Shown: in pieces, positions 35,201 to 45,239 of the stretch
Position numbering within the stretch: the stretch's first letter is position 1
Layout: each line of letters starts with the position of its first letter
Source: Trypanosoma brucei gambiense DAL972
Lineage: Eukaryota; Euglenozoa; Kinetoplastea; Trypanosomatida; Trypanosomatidae
DNA: 64,000 bases
Assembly: GCF_000210295.1 (NCBI RefSeq)
Contig: NC_026738.1
Coordinates: 1 to 64,000 of the forward strand
Direction of reading: 5' to 3'
Notes under the pieces: generated by a model
Told to the model about the DNA's origin: nothing
Databases searched by the model: none
The model's input: only the letters and a program-made list of their open reading frames with translations
Program-made: the position numbers and the translations under genes

Positions 35201-37191
35201 AATAATGAGACTGTGATATTTGCATTTATTTGTGAACAGTCGGAGTGGCGCATGCATAACTCCATCACATTAATAGTGTCTCCTTTATTCTACCATCGGC
35301 GTTGTATATCACAAAGTTTCAATGACAAGGCAAATCATGAGTAATTGTTTGGTTTACAAGATACACTTGCACTGACGTTCTCCAGATACTGTCTTTTCTT
35401 GATGAACGAAATTGGATGGATACTGCTACTTACATTAATAATCTAAATAGTAATGTTTCTGTTTTATTTCTTTGGTTTGCTTTTGTAGATGGGATGCGGC
35501 ATCCCATGAGAATGAAATTATGAGGGAACGCGCATATGGTCTTCTAAAGGAATGTGTTCGACTGGTGTGCGTACGTTGGTACTGTTGCACATTTTTGTTG
35601 TGTTTTGTTATTTTAGAATATCAGAATTTCTTAAATAACGGAGTGGAGGAAGGGACTTGGGATTACATATGCCTCGGTTAATTCTCCTTATCATCATCAT
35701 AGGGCGTAAAATTTATACAATAGCGATAGGCTTCCTTTTTTGTATATTAATGCTTTCAGTTGGTTGTGTAATGTGAGCGTAGAGAGCGCGTAAGAAACAT
35801 GTCGGTGATGGTGAGTGAGTGTGTGCTGCAAACTCACGCTGCATCTAGAAAAAAAGATATATACTTCTATTTATTTTAGAAATTCATGTGTTCCTTCAGT
35901 TAGTTGCTCTTCTATAGGAAGAAAGGCGAACATGTGGGAAATATTTGGGAACTTATCTCTCTTTTTTAGTTTTCTTTCCGCTTTGTTATAATGAAAGACA
36001 CTTTGCTTACTTCATGGATCGTCATGAGAGTAACAGGGTATGTCCTTGTGTACCGTTGATATTAACAAGGAGAGTAACGCAATTTTGTTTGTATTTAATA
36101 TCACTCACAGTATTATTCATTTTTCTACCATGAATATTTGGGCAAAGAGAAAACACGAACCATTTATACACCGCAGTTTATTTTCAACCTCAGAGCTTGT
36201 TGACACGTATGGAGGTGAGAGCAAATGCATTAATAATAGTAGAAAGCTGTAGCAACATTATTCTGCACATGTGGGGCGCAGTAGTGATCTACCAACAGTT
36301 CTTACCAGACCTTTACCACAGTGACTCCTCACAGCAACGTAGGTGGAGGGTTTTCTGCAGTTAGTTACTTCATTCAAACGACAATGAAAATACAACGATT
36401 ATTGTAATACCGTAAACTATGCTGTTGTTGATTTTGCTGTATATTTACATGAATTGTTTTACTCATATTTCATATTTGTATATTACTGTCACTGATTTAT
36501 GTATTTTCCTTTCCTCACAGATTCTTCACTGAGTTTCACGTTGTGCTTACTGTTTCGATTTATCGTAACTTGTGATTGAGTTAAACTCCTATTAATGCTC
36601 TATGTACTGTAGTGTGTGTTGGATTTCATTATAATTAAACAGGGTATGATATGTGAATCCCATGCAAAGTGCGCTGCCCGTTATTGTACTGGGTTCCCTT
36701 TGAGTCATGTTACCATTAATACATGTCCAACACTCCTCAAGGGGATTGTATCCATTTATCATATGTGGATTCTATTTACAAGAAATTGTTTACATGTATG
36801 TCGAGTAACTGTCGTAAATGACTGGATATTCATTAAGAATAAAGTATATTCTTGTGCGGCAGTTTAGTTACGGTATATATAGTGGTTGCTGTCACATTTA
36901 CGTATCGCGTATGCGGTTGGACGCCCTTACACATTTAATCCTATGTTGATATGATATATAATGTGTTCTTGTTACTTTGATTCAACTGTTTGTATCTTTA
37001 TTTGGTGTAGTGAGTGAAATCTATTAGCACTGTGGATGAACTGTGTTGTTGGCTTTCAAAGTTTAGTCATGTGCATACATCTCTTCAAATGATACTTGAC
37101 GACGCAGTATCATATTATTATTATACCTTATACAACTCTTGTTTCTATTTACTATTTTTTTTTAAGTTTAAGGTTATCAATTCTGTTGTTG
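32260..37191. other. Long intergenic region, AT-rich to the right, no supported gene
   Basis: Nearly 5 kb between the lipase pseudogene and the RHS gene. The part at 33000-33400 is GC-richer with open frames on both strands but no recognisable motif. From 34.8 kb the DNA becomes very AT-rich; the 166-residue frame at 34844-35344 is Phe/Ile/Leu/Ser/Tyr-rich, as expected of chance frames in such DNA. The last 50 bases hold the RHS splice acceptor. Confidence 0.5.
37139..37166 (+). promoter_or_regulatory. Polypyrimidine tract and AG splice acceptor of RHS gene
   Basis: A T-rich tract (TTGTTTCTATTTACTATTTTT onwards) ends with AAG, AG at 37165-37166, 26 bases before the ATG at 37192. A second AG follows at 37171-37172. 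Confidence 0.6.
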
Positions 37192-39681
37192 ATGTTTTCC
37201 AAACGCTGTTTTGCACTCCCACTTTGTGGATCGCTGAGACGGTACAGTACAAGACCATATTTCTGTCCTCCTCTCTCCGTCACTCTGCCTCTCTGGAGTG
37301 CTCATCGGAATATCTTCCGTTACAGTCCCACATTGTACTTTTCGGGGAAGGAAACCAATTGTCCCAAATGGGTGTTGGGAAGCAATGTCAAAAATGTGCT
37401 GCTGGAAGATTATGAGGGTTTGAGGGATATGACACTGCATGAATTTCTGCTGAATAAATTTTTAAACACGTATAACACACGGAATGTGGCTATGGATGTG
37501 TTTGTTAAGAATCCCAGAAGATATATTGTTGATGCCGAGGTTCTTGAGAATATACAGGATACTGATGAGTTTAAAACAGTGAGGACAGTTATTGATTTGT
37601 CTGAGAAGGTAGACTACCTTATCGGTAAGGAAATTAGCACCCTCCGTCAGTGGGAGGAGAAGGGAAAGGGGGAAATAAGAGATTTTGTTGGTCCCGTAGT
37701 GGGAGGAAGGTTGGATGCAGCGGTGATAACCGCCAAGGAAGAAAGGGAACGAGCTGCCCAAACAGCTGGTGGTGCTGTCGAAATTAAAGGAGTGTATGAA
37801 TCCATATACAATGCGACGTGGAGTTATGTGGAATCGGGCCACAGGGAAGAGCCACTTGGCATGAAGGTGTTCAATGGAAGGCCGCAGCACATGTGGACGA
37901 AGGAGGAGGTCGATATCAGCCACACACCGGAGACTATGAATGAACCACTTCCTCGTCACGGTAATTTGGAGATTGCGGTGCTTACATCTCAAGTGGGTTG
38001 GCCGTGCACGTTTTTCAAGGCGGACCCAAAGGATTATGATATGAATTCTAGGAAGGAAGTGGGGCACGTTTTTATGACTGATGTTTACATCCGTCGGGAA
38101 GTGATGAGACTGTGGTACAAGGTTGAGCAACGGCTTAACTGGTGGCTTATGGGTGAAGTACCTATTAAAGCAACACCTTATGTTCTTATTGGTACACCTG
38201 GTATTGGTAAATCGTTTTCGGTGGGATCCTTTCTGTTATACAAACTACTGCATTATGAAGCGAGTCAGCTTCAGATTATCATATACGTCGTGGAGGGTAA
38301 GGCGCATGTGTTTCGTAAACCCAAAGGTGGTCGACCAGGATATGTTACGTTTTACAAAAGTTATGATGATGCATTCGTGACTATTAATGCAATAACCAGA
38401 GCTTCATCTAATACGGAAGATATCAAAGGATACCTTATATTCGACGTGGGCAAGGGCCATCCTGCTCCGATGAGCCTACCCTATGGTTTCACTGGTATTG
38501 CCTTGAGTTCTCCAGACGTCAAGCAGTTCCATGAATGGGCTAAACAGAATACTGCCCTATCTATTTACATAAACTGTGATACGTTGGAGGATTTGGAAGC
38601 CATACACATATCGAGGTGGGGGAAAATCGCTCCTGCTTACGGTTGGAATCCTTCAGATGCGAAGGAGAAAATTGAAACTGAATGGCAAAAAATTGAAAGT
38701 CGCATTCGTATCGTTGGCCCACCGCTTCGTCATATTGTTGGTTCAGATTCGTTTAAAAACCAGTTTGACGCAATGAAGGATCCCATTACCGATATCCAAG
38801 TTGAGAGGATGGAGGACTACATTAACATTTTCCGACACCGAACTCGTTGGCGCACAGCTAAGCCATCACACAAGTTGGTACAGGTTGTCCGAGTGAAGGA
38901 AGACAACGATGATGGTGATCAGTATTGCTGCAAACCACTTTCATCTTACACAGGTGAAGCTATTTTAGACCAACTGAAACCTTGGTTACTGAAAAATCAT
39001 ACTTTAGCCACTGGTCTACTGAGTAACCGGGCTGTCGTTGCTCTCCTGTTCGAGCAGAATGGCGCAGGAGCAATGCTGCATGAGGATGCGCTAATTGAGT
39101 TGGCGAAGGGTCTGCGAAGTCTCCCATTTGTTAAGAATGAAATCCAACAAAGTGTGCTCCAGGTGCTAAAAAAGCCAAAACTCACAGAGCCTTTGATTGA
39201 GGTTCCTGAGGATACTACAGTTATAACTGGAGCCGAAATTGAATACATGAAGTTGTACAAACCACAATCAAGTAATTTTCCAGTTGTTGATGCGTTCTTT
39301 TTCGTTGAGAACCCGAAGACTTTTGTGGGACTGCAGCACACAATTTCCGAGAGGCATCCTTGCAGCGTCGGCGGATTAGTTAAGATGAAGAAGTATTTGC
39401 GAAGTTACTTCAAACATTGGGACAATTTTTCCAATGATATGGTATGGGAAATAATATATGTTCAAAGGGTTGACAGCGAAATATTTACGAGGCCGCAGAA
39501 ATGTGAAAGGTCAACCGGAAAGGGAAAACACAATAATGAGGATGAGGAAAAATTTTGGAGAGAGAAAGTGCGTCAATTCTCGGTTTCACTTAATGGACAC
39601 ATTACTGCACTATACGTTGAATTGCAAGTAAGGGGTAACAATAACAACCGAGTGAACAATAGGGGTGGTAACATTGCATAG
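37192..39681 (+). CDS. RHS: Retrotransposon hot spot (RHS) protein
   Basis: An intact protein of 829 residues from the ATG at 37192. A longer frame begins at a TTG at 37096 but includes the pyrimidine tract, so I reject it. The opening 35 residues are basic and hydroxylated. A region near residue 260 with SQVGWPCTFF and a Walker A site IGTPGIGKS (about residues 335-342) followed by a Walker B-like YLIFDVG stretch are typical of RHS proteins, an abundant, mainly nuclear or perinuclear family linked to chromatin and transcription in T. brucei. The C-terminal half carries the usual RHS region and ends with an Asn/Gly/Arg-rich tail. RHS genes are named for frequent ingi/RIME insertions just after the Walker A site; none is present here. 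Which of the RHS subfamilies it belongs to I cannot say from memory. Confidence 0.88.
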   Translation: MFSKRCFALPLCGSLRRYSTRPYFCPPLSVTLPLWSAHRNIFRYSPTLYFSGKETNCPKWVLGSNVKNVLLEDYEGLRDMTLHEFLLNKFLNTYNTRNVAMDVFVKNPRRYIVDAEVLENIQDTDEFKTVRTVIDLSEKVDYLIGKEISTLRQWEEKGKGEIRDFVGPVVGGRLDAAVITAKEERERAAQTAGGAVEIKGVYESIYNATWSYVESGHREEPLGMKVFNGRPQHMWTKEEVDISHTPETMNEPLPRHGNLEIAVLTSQVGWPCTFFKADPKDYDMNSRKEVGHVFMTDVYIRREVMRLWYKVEQRLNWWLMGEVPIKATPYVLIGTPGIGKSFSVGSFLLYKLLHYEASQLQIIIYVVEGKAHVFRKPKGGRPGYVTFYKSYDDAFVTINAITRASSNTEDIKGYLIFDVGKGHPAPMSLPYGFTGIALSSPDVKQFHEWAKQNTALSIYINCDTLEDLEAIHISRWGKIAPAYGWNPSDAKEKIETEWQKIESRIRIVGPPLRHIVGSDSFKNQFDAMKDPITDIQVERMEDYINIFRHRTRWRTAKPSHKLVQVVRVKEDNDDGDQYCCKPLSSYTGEAILDQLKPWLLKNHTLATGLLSNRAVVALLFEQNGAGAMLHEDALIELAKGLRSLPFVKNEIQQSVLQVLKKPKLTEPLIEVPEDTTVITGAEIEYMKLYKPQSSNFPVVDAFFFVENPKTFVGLQHTISERHPCSVGGLVKMKKYLRSYFKHWDNFSNDMVWEIIYVQRVDSEIFTRPQKCERSTGKGKHNNEDEEKFWREKVRQFSVSLNGHITALYVELQVRGNNNNRVNNRGGNIA

Positions 39682-40189
39682 GGTGCGGAAGGATAGTTGT
39701 CAGGTAACTTGAATTAACAGAGAAATATTTCTCTGGATTAAGTAACATATGAGTAAGTTCATTAGGATGGTGATCATTTCAAACACACATTTGCAATGTG
39801 TATCATTCCACGTAGCTGAGGCTCACGAATACTCAAGCTATTTGATGCCTTTTACTTCCTATATTCCCCTTTCTATTAGTAATTTATTTATACAGAGCGA
39901 TACGACAGAACATTGTAAAACGAGTGTAAAGGGTCTGGCTTTATTTGTATGACTGTAGTGAAGGCATGTAACTTCCTCTCCCTCTTGTTGGGTCTTTTCA
40001 TTGTCTCACCAATTACATCATATACTTCTCGCTTTTTTCCGAAAGTCTGCATTATGAATGGTCTTGGACTTGGGAGTGCAGAGTATTATTTTGTACGGTT
40101 ATCTTTGTTTAAACACACTGTCCTTCCCGTTTATTTACACAGCTGTCTGCTAGAGGATGAAAAATGTAGAAAAAAGTAAGTTTAGGTGA
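39682..40189. other. Intergenic between RHS and VIPER
   Basis: About 500 bases of AT-rich DNA that would hold the RHS 3' UTR. No gene is seen. The left end of the VIPER element cannot be fixed exactly and lies somewhere near 40190. Confidence 0.5.
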
Positions 40190-40216
40190 ATAGTAAGTTT
40201 TAAGATATCGAATATA

Positions 40217-41457
40217 TTGATGCATACGCAACCGACATACTCTGAGGTAGAGTGGTTAACAAGTGTCAGGGCGTTTATTGAATCTGTTCGCCAAAAGATA
40301 CCGATACCTTTTTCATTCGACTTTAGGCCAGGGAAGAACCCGAGAGCTGCATGGCACGTGGATGGAACGTTGACAATTGAGGATGAAAGCTTAATGGCAT
40401 ACTTTGACCAATAATAGAAAATGGATCTGGGATCGCTGAGACAGTCGATGGTAAGTTTTACGTTGCTCAGAAATTCAGATTTCTTAAGGTCTTTTGAAGA
40501 GACGGGAGGAGCACTGCATGCGAAATGGGCAACTTTAGAAGCCACAGAATCAGCACTTTATCAGTTTGAAAGCGCATGTGCACAAATGGCTGATGAAAAT
40601 TTTCGGGTGCAGCACTAATCAAATGAGCAGCTGAGCGGGATACAACAACAACTCAGATATATTCAAGAGACAATTGCACAGCAGGCAGTGCAAATGCAGG
40701 TTTACGTCTAAACAATTGCCACGATGGAGAAAAGACAGCCGAATATTCAACGCCAGAAAGAGATGACACGGAGGAGTGTCAGGAGCAACCGAGAAAGTTA
40801 GACTCGGGTAAAACTAGACGTATAGATGAATGTTCATGGAAATGGTTGTTTCCCACCAAAAGAAGCACCTCCACCCATGTCACAAGGGGTTGGATTTCGA
40901 GGGATCCAGGAATTACGGGCAAATGCATGGGGATTGCCTGGAGGGGTAATGCCCGAAGAATATAAAAAATTAACACATTTGATGGAGTGATGGAATATCT
41001 CCAGGGAAGGACGCCTGAACAACTGTTATGGTCGTATCAGTTCGTGTTTCCACTACCGACGTCGCCGGGACCAGTACATGCAAAGGCGTGTAAAAACTTC
41101 GCATCATGGGTATTGGGTTTGCGCCCAGAGGGCATATTGGAGAAACACCTCCAACTAGGAAAACAATTGTATGATAAGCTGCGCACAATACAAACGGTGA
41201 AAGACTACCCGGGGGTTAGGTTTAAAGACATAAAGGAAACTATCGAATTCCCACAGAAAAAGGACGATATGTACTTTCAGGCCGCTCTGAAAGCGAAACG
41301 ACAACAACAACAACAACAACAACAAAACAGGGTTCCTCCGAGCAGGGCTCGATGTTTCACATGCGGACGATTTGGGCATTATAGTAACACTTGTCGTGTA
41401 TTCAAACATAAACTGAACACACGTCAAAAAAGAGACATTCGGCCCCAGAAGCAATGA
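40217..41457 (+). pseudogene. VIPER gag remnant with zinc knuckle
   Basis: Several open pieces in two frames (40217-40414, 40421-40618, 40987-41457) form a gag-like protein. The last piece has a polyglutamine stretch coded by a (CAA)n array at 41301-41326, then a retroviral-type zinc knuckle CFTCGRFGHYSNTC (C-x2-C-x4-H-x4-C) and a basic tail. Stops near 40412 and 40616 and a frame change before 40987 break the gene. Confidence 0.8.
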
Positions 41458-41859
41458 ATTTGGGGGCCGTTAATATTTCCCTACCCATACTCCACCACAA
41501 GGGAAAAAACCAACACAACGGAGAAAGTTACACTGGAGGACGGTAACAACTACTACTACTCCTACCCTTTGTCCGCCAATGAGTTACCCGACACGGACGG
41601 GAATAGTACGACCCTTACGCGCAGAAAAGTCGACAGCAGCTCAACGTATGAGAGGAGCCTTTCAAGAGATCTGGGAAATGTCAAATGGAAATTAAAAACA
41701 TGCAACAAGGTGGTCGTCGGTGAACGACGTCAAGGTTATTCTAGCTTCTACACACAATCCGTGTATTATTGCAATGGCTTCAGAAGCAAACTAATTAGCA
41801 AAAAGGATGTGGACACGCACAACATGAGAACAGAAAGGGTCCATAATCCGAAAGTTCTA

Positions 41860-42630
41860 TGCGTTTGCAGACAAACACGGACTACCGGCTGTCGAAACGA
41901 CAATCCCCTTGTTTATTGTAAGTTTGCAACTGGCAAAGAGCAGCGCCATACAGTACACAAGGACACTACTATCATTACTAGCCGCAGAGCATACACCAGC
42001 GCGAATGTATTTGTAGCCGGACTATGCAGAATGACAGGGGGAAATACCATAAAACAGGTTCGTCCCATGTTGCGTTGGGAGCTCGATCTCGTATGCGACA
42101 CTTTAACACTAGAGCGGGATCGAGTAGCTTTAAGACTATCCTGAATCACAGCCAGCAGATGGGGAGAAATAGCATAGCTACAACAAGAGAATTTTGTGCT
42201 CCATCCACAAGACAAAAAAGATGATGCCATAGTGGTAAACTGAGGAGCACTCCCAAAGACATTCAAAAGCGATACACACAGAGCCGCAAGGTATGCGTTA
42301 ATAAAGGGAGAATATGCTGGAGGGATCCAAAATGTAATCGGGGAAATGGAAGAGGGCGAGAAAGCTCACGGCCATCATAACGAAGGGAATGGAAACAATA
42401 TTCTGCCCATTTGGGGTGACTGCGCATTCCATGAAGAGATGGAAATTAGCACACGTAGAATTGGCATGAGTGGTGTAAAAACACCCGACCTCGATTCAAG
42501 ATTATTAACACAATTAGGAAAGCACGCAAACCCTCAGAAGCTTCCACGAAGTACGGTAAGACGCTATCTGAGTCGATGGGCCGCCACCATCAACAAGTCG
42601 GAGCGGTTAACCACGTTGATGTAAAACCCC
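41860..42630 (+). pseudogene. Probable VIPER tyrosine recombinase remnant
   Basis: Between gag and RT, fragments in different frames read like the core-binding helices of a tyrosine recombinase (about 41860-42013, LPAVETTIPLF then AIQYTRTLLSLLAAEH) and a box-A-like arginine motif RWGEIA near 42155. Later pieces at 42346-42624 continue with helical sequence. I cannot place the nucleophilic tyrosine with certainty. The call leans on position in the VIPER order as well as sequence. Confidence 0.55.
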
Positions 42631-42769
42631 TGATTGGGAGAAAAGCGGATATGCCGTGGGATATGCGGGAACCCTCATGCCGAGCAGTGTTAGCTTTATG
42701 GTCAAGTAGAAACAGTTATCGAGGGCACATCATCATTCGACGTTCGCAAGGAACGCGGGCAGCGTCGGA

Positions 42770-43710
42770 GGAGGGAGAAGAGAGGACATTACCTATTCAG
42801 GAAGTAAATGTGAGGACATTGTCTTTAGAAAGGGTACGAAGGCAAATGAAGGATGAGACGCGGCAACGGTTTGACAATGTATGGAACTTGATGATTGCCA
42901 CGGAACGAAATTCGAAAGAAAGAGACAGGGAGTCTCATTTGCGCAATGCGGAAAAAGACGCTGTAATCATAAAAGAAGCGGGAACTATAAGTTATGTTTC
43001 GGATCTTCCAACAAAAGGACGGGTCTCATACTTTTTTCAGTTGTGGAGGAAAAGACGCCGATTTATTGTTTTTCCCAAGGTAAAAAAAGGCAAAAATGAT
43101 TACGGGTCCGAAGTTCCATTGGACCATATATTCCAATATATAAGTGCGGTTTATGGTGAATCCGCAGCGTTGTTTGACTTAAAGGCTTTTTTTTTCCAGG
43201 TGAACCTGCCACAAGAGACATTCGAGTGGTTTTCCGGTGTCGAACCGAGAGTGTGGAACTCGTAGAATTGAATCAACTCCAATTGGTTAATAAATGAAGC
43301 CATGAAATTTTACACACATCACGAGAGTATTGGCAGGAGACTCAGAGGTAGTGAAAGCACAATATGAGGACGCCAACGAATCGAGGGTTCACACGTAGAT
43401 CGACAACATCCGTATCAGTAGACCACACAAAACGTTCAAGGAATGGGGGGACCGCATTGCTAAAAACATGAAAGAATGCGGGGTAACGGTTTCCAAACAA
43501 CAAAAGATGGTCACACGATACGGATTTATCGGGGTTTTATTTGACCATGACAAGCAGACGGTTTTGTTGAATGCAAAGACAATACGGCGGCTTCGAGAAT
43601 CGGCTCCGCTCGAGACAGCGACCATTAAACGGATGGAAAGTGTTGTATCTCGCATGATATACGCGGCTGGTATTAGGGGAGCCATTTTTTTCCTACTATA
43701 TTTTCTTTAA
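42770..43710 (+). pseudogene. VIPER reverse transcriptase remnant
   Basis: One frame (to 43265) carries the RT start (RRFIVFPKVKKGKND) and motif A, ALFDLKAFFFQVNLPQ, with the metal-binding aspartate. After a frame change, motif C reads IDNIRIS near 43398-43420 directly after an in-frame TAG, and the thumb side follows (GFIGVLFDHDKQTVLLNAK). At least one frameshift and several stops prevent a full protein. Confidence 0.8.
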
Positions 43711-43789
43711 AATGATGCGTCAGCGTTTATCTCGCCTAAATAGGAAATTGGTGAACCATTCCGATCGGGATTAGCTGCCAAAAAATGCA

Positions 43790-44296
43790 TTGAAGCTGGC
43801 GAAGCAGCGGATAAGCACGTTGTTAAAAAATGTGCCAGTGGTTCCACCACAGGTTCAGCCCACTACGGCCACGCTGGTGACAGATGCCTCCGTGCAGGGA
43901 TGGGGAGGGATGTCATTTAAAGGTACAGGAGAGATTATAATAGCAGGAGGCTCCTGGGAAACGGCACCTCACATGATATCATAAGGAGAAGTGCGAGCGA
44001 TTCAATTCGCATTGTTAGCGATTCGGGGGCGTTTCGATGGGCCATTGCATATGTGCGTGGATAACATCACCGTAATGCATATTATGAAGGAAGACGACGC
44101 GCATTCAAGCTCCATAGTGCGATAGGCATCTGCAATAAACAGGATATTACGACAAGAACAGATAAATGCCACATGGTGTTACGTACGTTCAGGGGTAAAT
44201 CCAACTGATGGGATGTCTCGAGGGCTGCCTGTGTCAGGGGAGCAGGACATGGCGATGTGGTGGAACTTGCGAGGGGGAGAGCGGGAGGTGGGTTAA
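43790..44296 (+). pseudogene. VIPER RNase H remnant, catalytic residues still visible
   Basis: A single frame contains VTDASVQGWGG (first Asp), GEVRAIQFALLAI (Glu), CVDNITVMHIM (second Asp) and NPTDGMSRGLP (third Asp), the RNase H catalytic set. It is interrupted by TAA at 43982-43984 and TAG at 44123-44125, and ends at TAA 44294-44296. The keeping of all four residues suggests rather recent decay. Confidence 0.82.
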
Positions 44297-44602
44297 AGAC
44301 TCTTTTAGTATTTCCATATCGTTAGTAAATTATCGTTACAATTTATAGTTTGTGTAGAATGAGGATAAACGCTTACTGTTTCCTCAGCATGATAATTATT
44401 TCACATATCTTTCTTGTCTGTAGTAAAAGGGAAGGAAGGACTAAAATATTCTATTTTCGAATACTGTCAACTCGGTGCCCAGTCTGGCGGTGCCACAACC
44501 TTGCCGCCACGGATCGTTCTCGACGACACCTGAAGAACAGCTGCGTAACCCCGCTGAGTCCATCCACTCCCTTCACCACCTTTCTGTCCTTTTAAAGGAC
44601 AC

Positions 44603-45034
44603 CTGCTTTTCATTACATAATATCAACTAGCGTTCACTCTTGCACAAATACACTGACCCAGAGTATGCAGCTTTAAAATTCCCTATACGCCATTCACCGC
44701 TTCAGCACCGAGAGCAACACAACTGTGATGGTAAATGAAGTTATTCTTTGCCATCTGCTAATTCATCTCACAATCCTTATATGAGGCAATGCACGTGTAG
44801 GGAATTTAGCCTCTAATTAATCTCTATTGGGTTGTAAGTTCATTATGGGAAACTTGGAAGCCCCGTCACAGATGCTACTTAACTATCAAATTTCACCACA
44901 CAGACCCTTTGAAACATGGAGCTCTCAAACATCATGGTGAGTGTTAACGTTTGCTTTGATAACCAGCGGTTCTCAATTCCCGCTTAGTTGCTTCAACCTT
45001 CCCGTAATTGCGTTGGAGTCTTTAGGAAAATATG
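44603..45034. repeat. Inverted repeat, right copy (432 bp; matches 30593-31024)
   Basis: Reverse-complement partner of 30593-31024, same length. Here the coding fragment it shares continues beyond the repeat edge at 45034, to about 45239, so this copy keeps more of the source gene and the left copy was probably derived from such a locus. Confidence 0.93.
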
Positions 45035-45239
45035 CTGCAGAGGTCGGGGCAAGCTTCTCGCTATTTGTAAGCGGAAGTGCAACGGCTGCACATTCTAAAC
45101 TTTCATTAGTTTCTGGATTCTCAACCACACCCATTCCGTCACGAGCGATTATCAACATGTTGACACCCTTCGTTTTAGAGAAGCGCAACACTATGCGTTG
45201 AGAAGCATAGAAAACATGTTGCCTTACTTTCGGTAACAC
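44973..45239 (-). pseudogene. C-terminal fragment of an unrecognised gene
   Basis: An open stretch of 88 codons without an ATG start (it opens right after a TGA, with GTG) and ends with the peptide GRLKQLSGN. It reads like real protein (VNMLIIARDGMGVVENPET) and the last 18 codons occur again at the left inverted repeat (about 30600-30654). I do not recognise the family. It is probably the decayed 3' end of a subtelomeric family gene. Confidence 0.5.

Larger units (their letters stand above)
40190..44300 (+). mobile_element. Degenerate VIPER (DIRS-like tyrosine-recombinase) retroelement
   Basis: The segment reads, in order on the plus strand, as remnants of gag with a zinc knuckle, a probable tyrosine recombinase, a reverse transcriptase and an RNase H. 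This order and the style of the RT (LKAFFFQ in motif A, IDN instead of YVDD in motif C) match VIPER, the DIRS-related element of trypanosomes, and its size of about 4 kb fits. Each part has stops and frame changes, so the element cannot act on its own. It lies 0.5 kb behind the RHS gene in the same orientation. I cannot see clear terminal repeats, so the ends are approximate. Confidence 0.82.

Noticed and set aside
34844..35344. 166-codon frame on the plus strand
   Set aside because: Composition is rich in Phe, Ile, Leu, Ser and Tyr as in chance frames of AT-rich DNA, and no motif or homologue is recognised.
37096..37191. Longer RHS protein starting at 37096
   Set aside because: It would start with TTG and would translate through the polypyrimidine tract and splice acceptor.
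41301..41326. CRISPR-like or regulatory meaning of the (CAA)n array
   Set aside because: It is a simple polyglutamine-coding microsatellite within the VIPER gag remnant.
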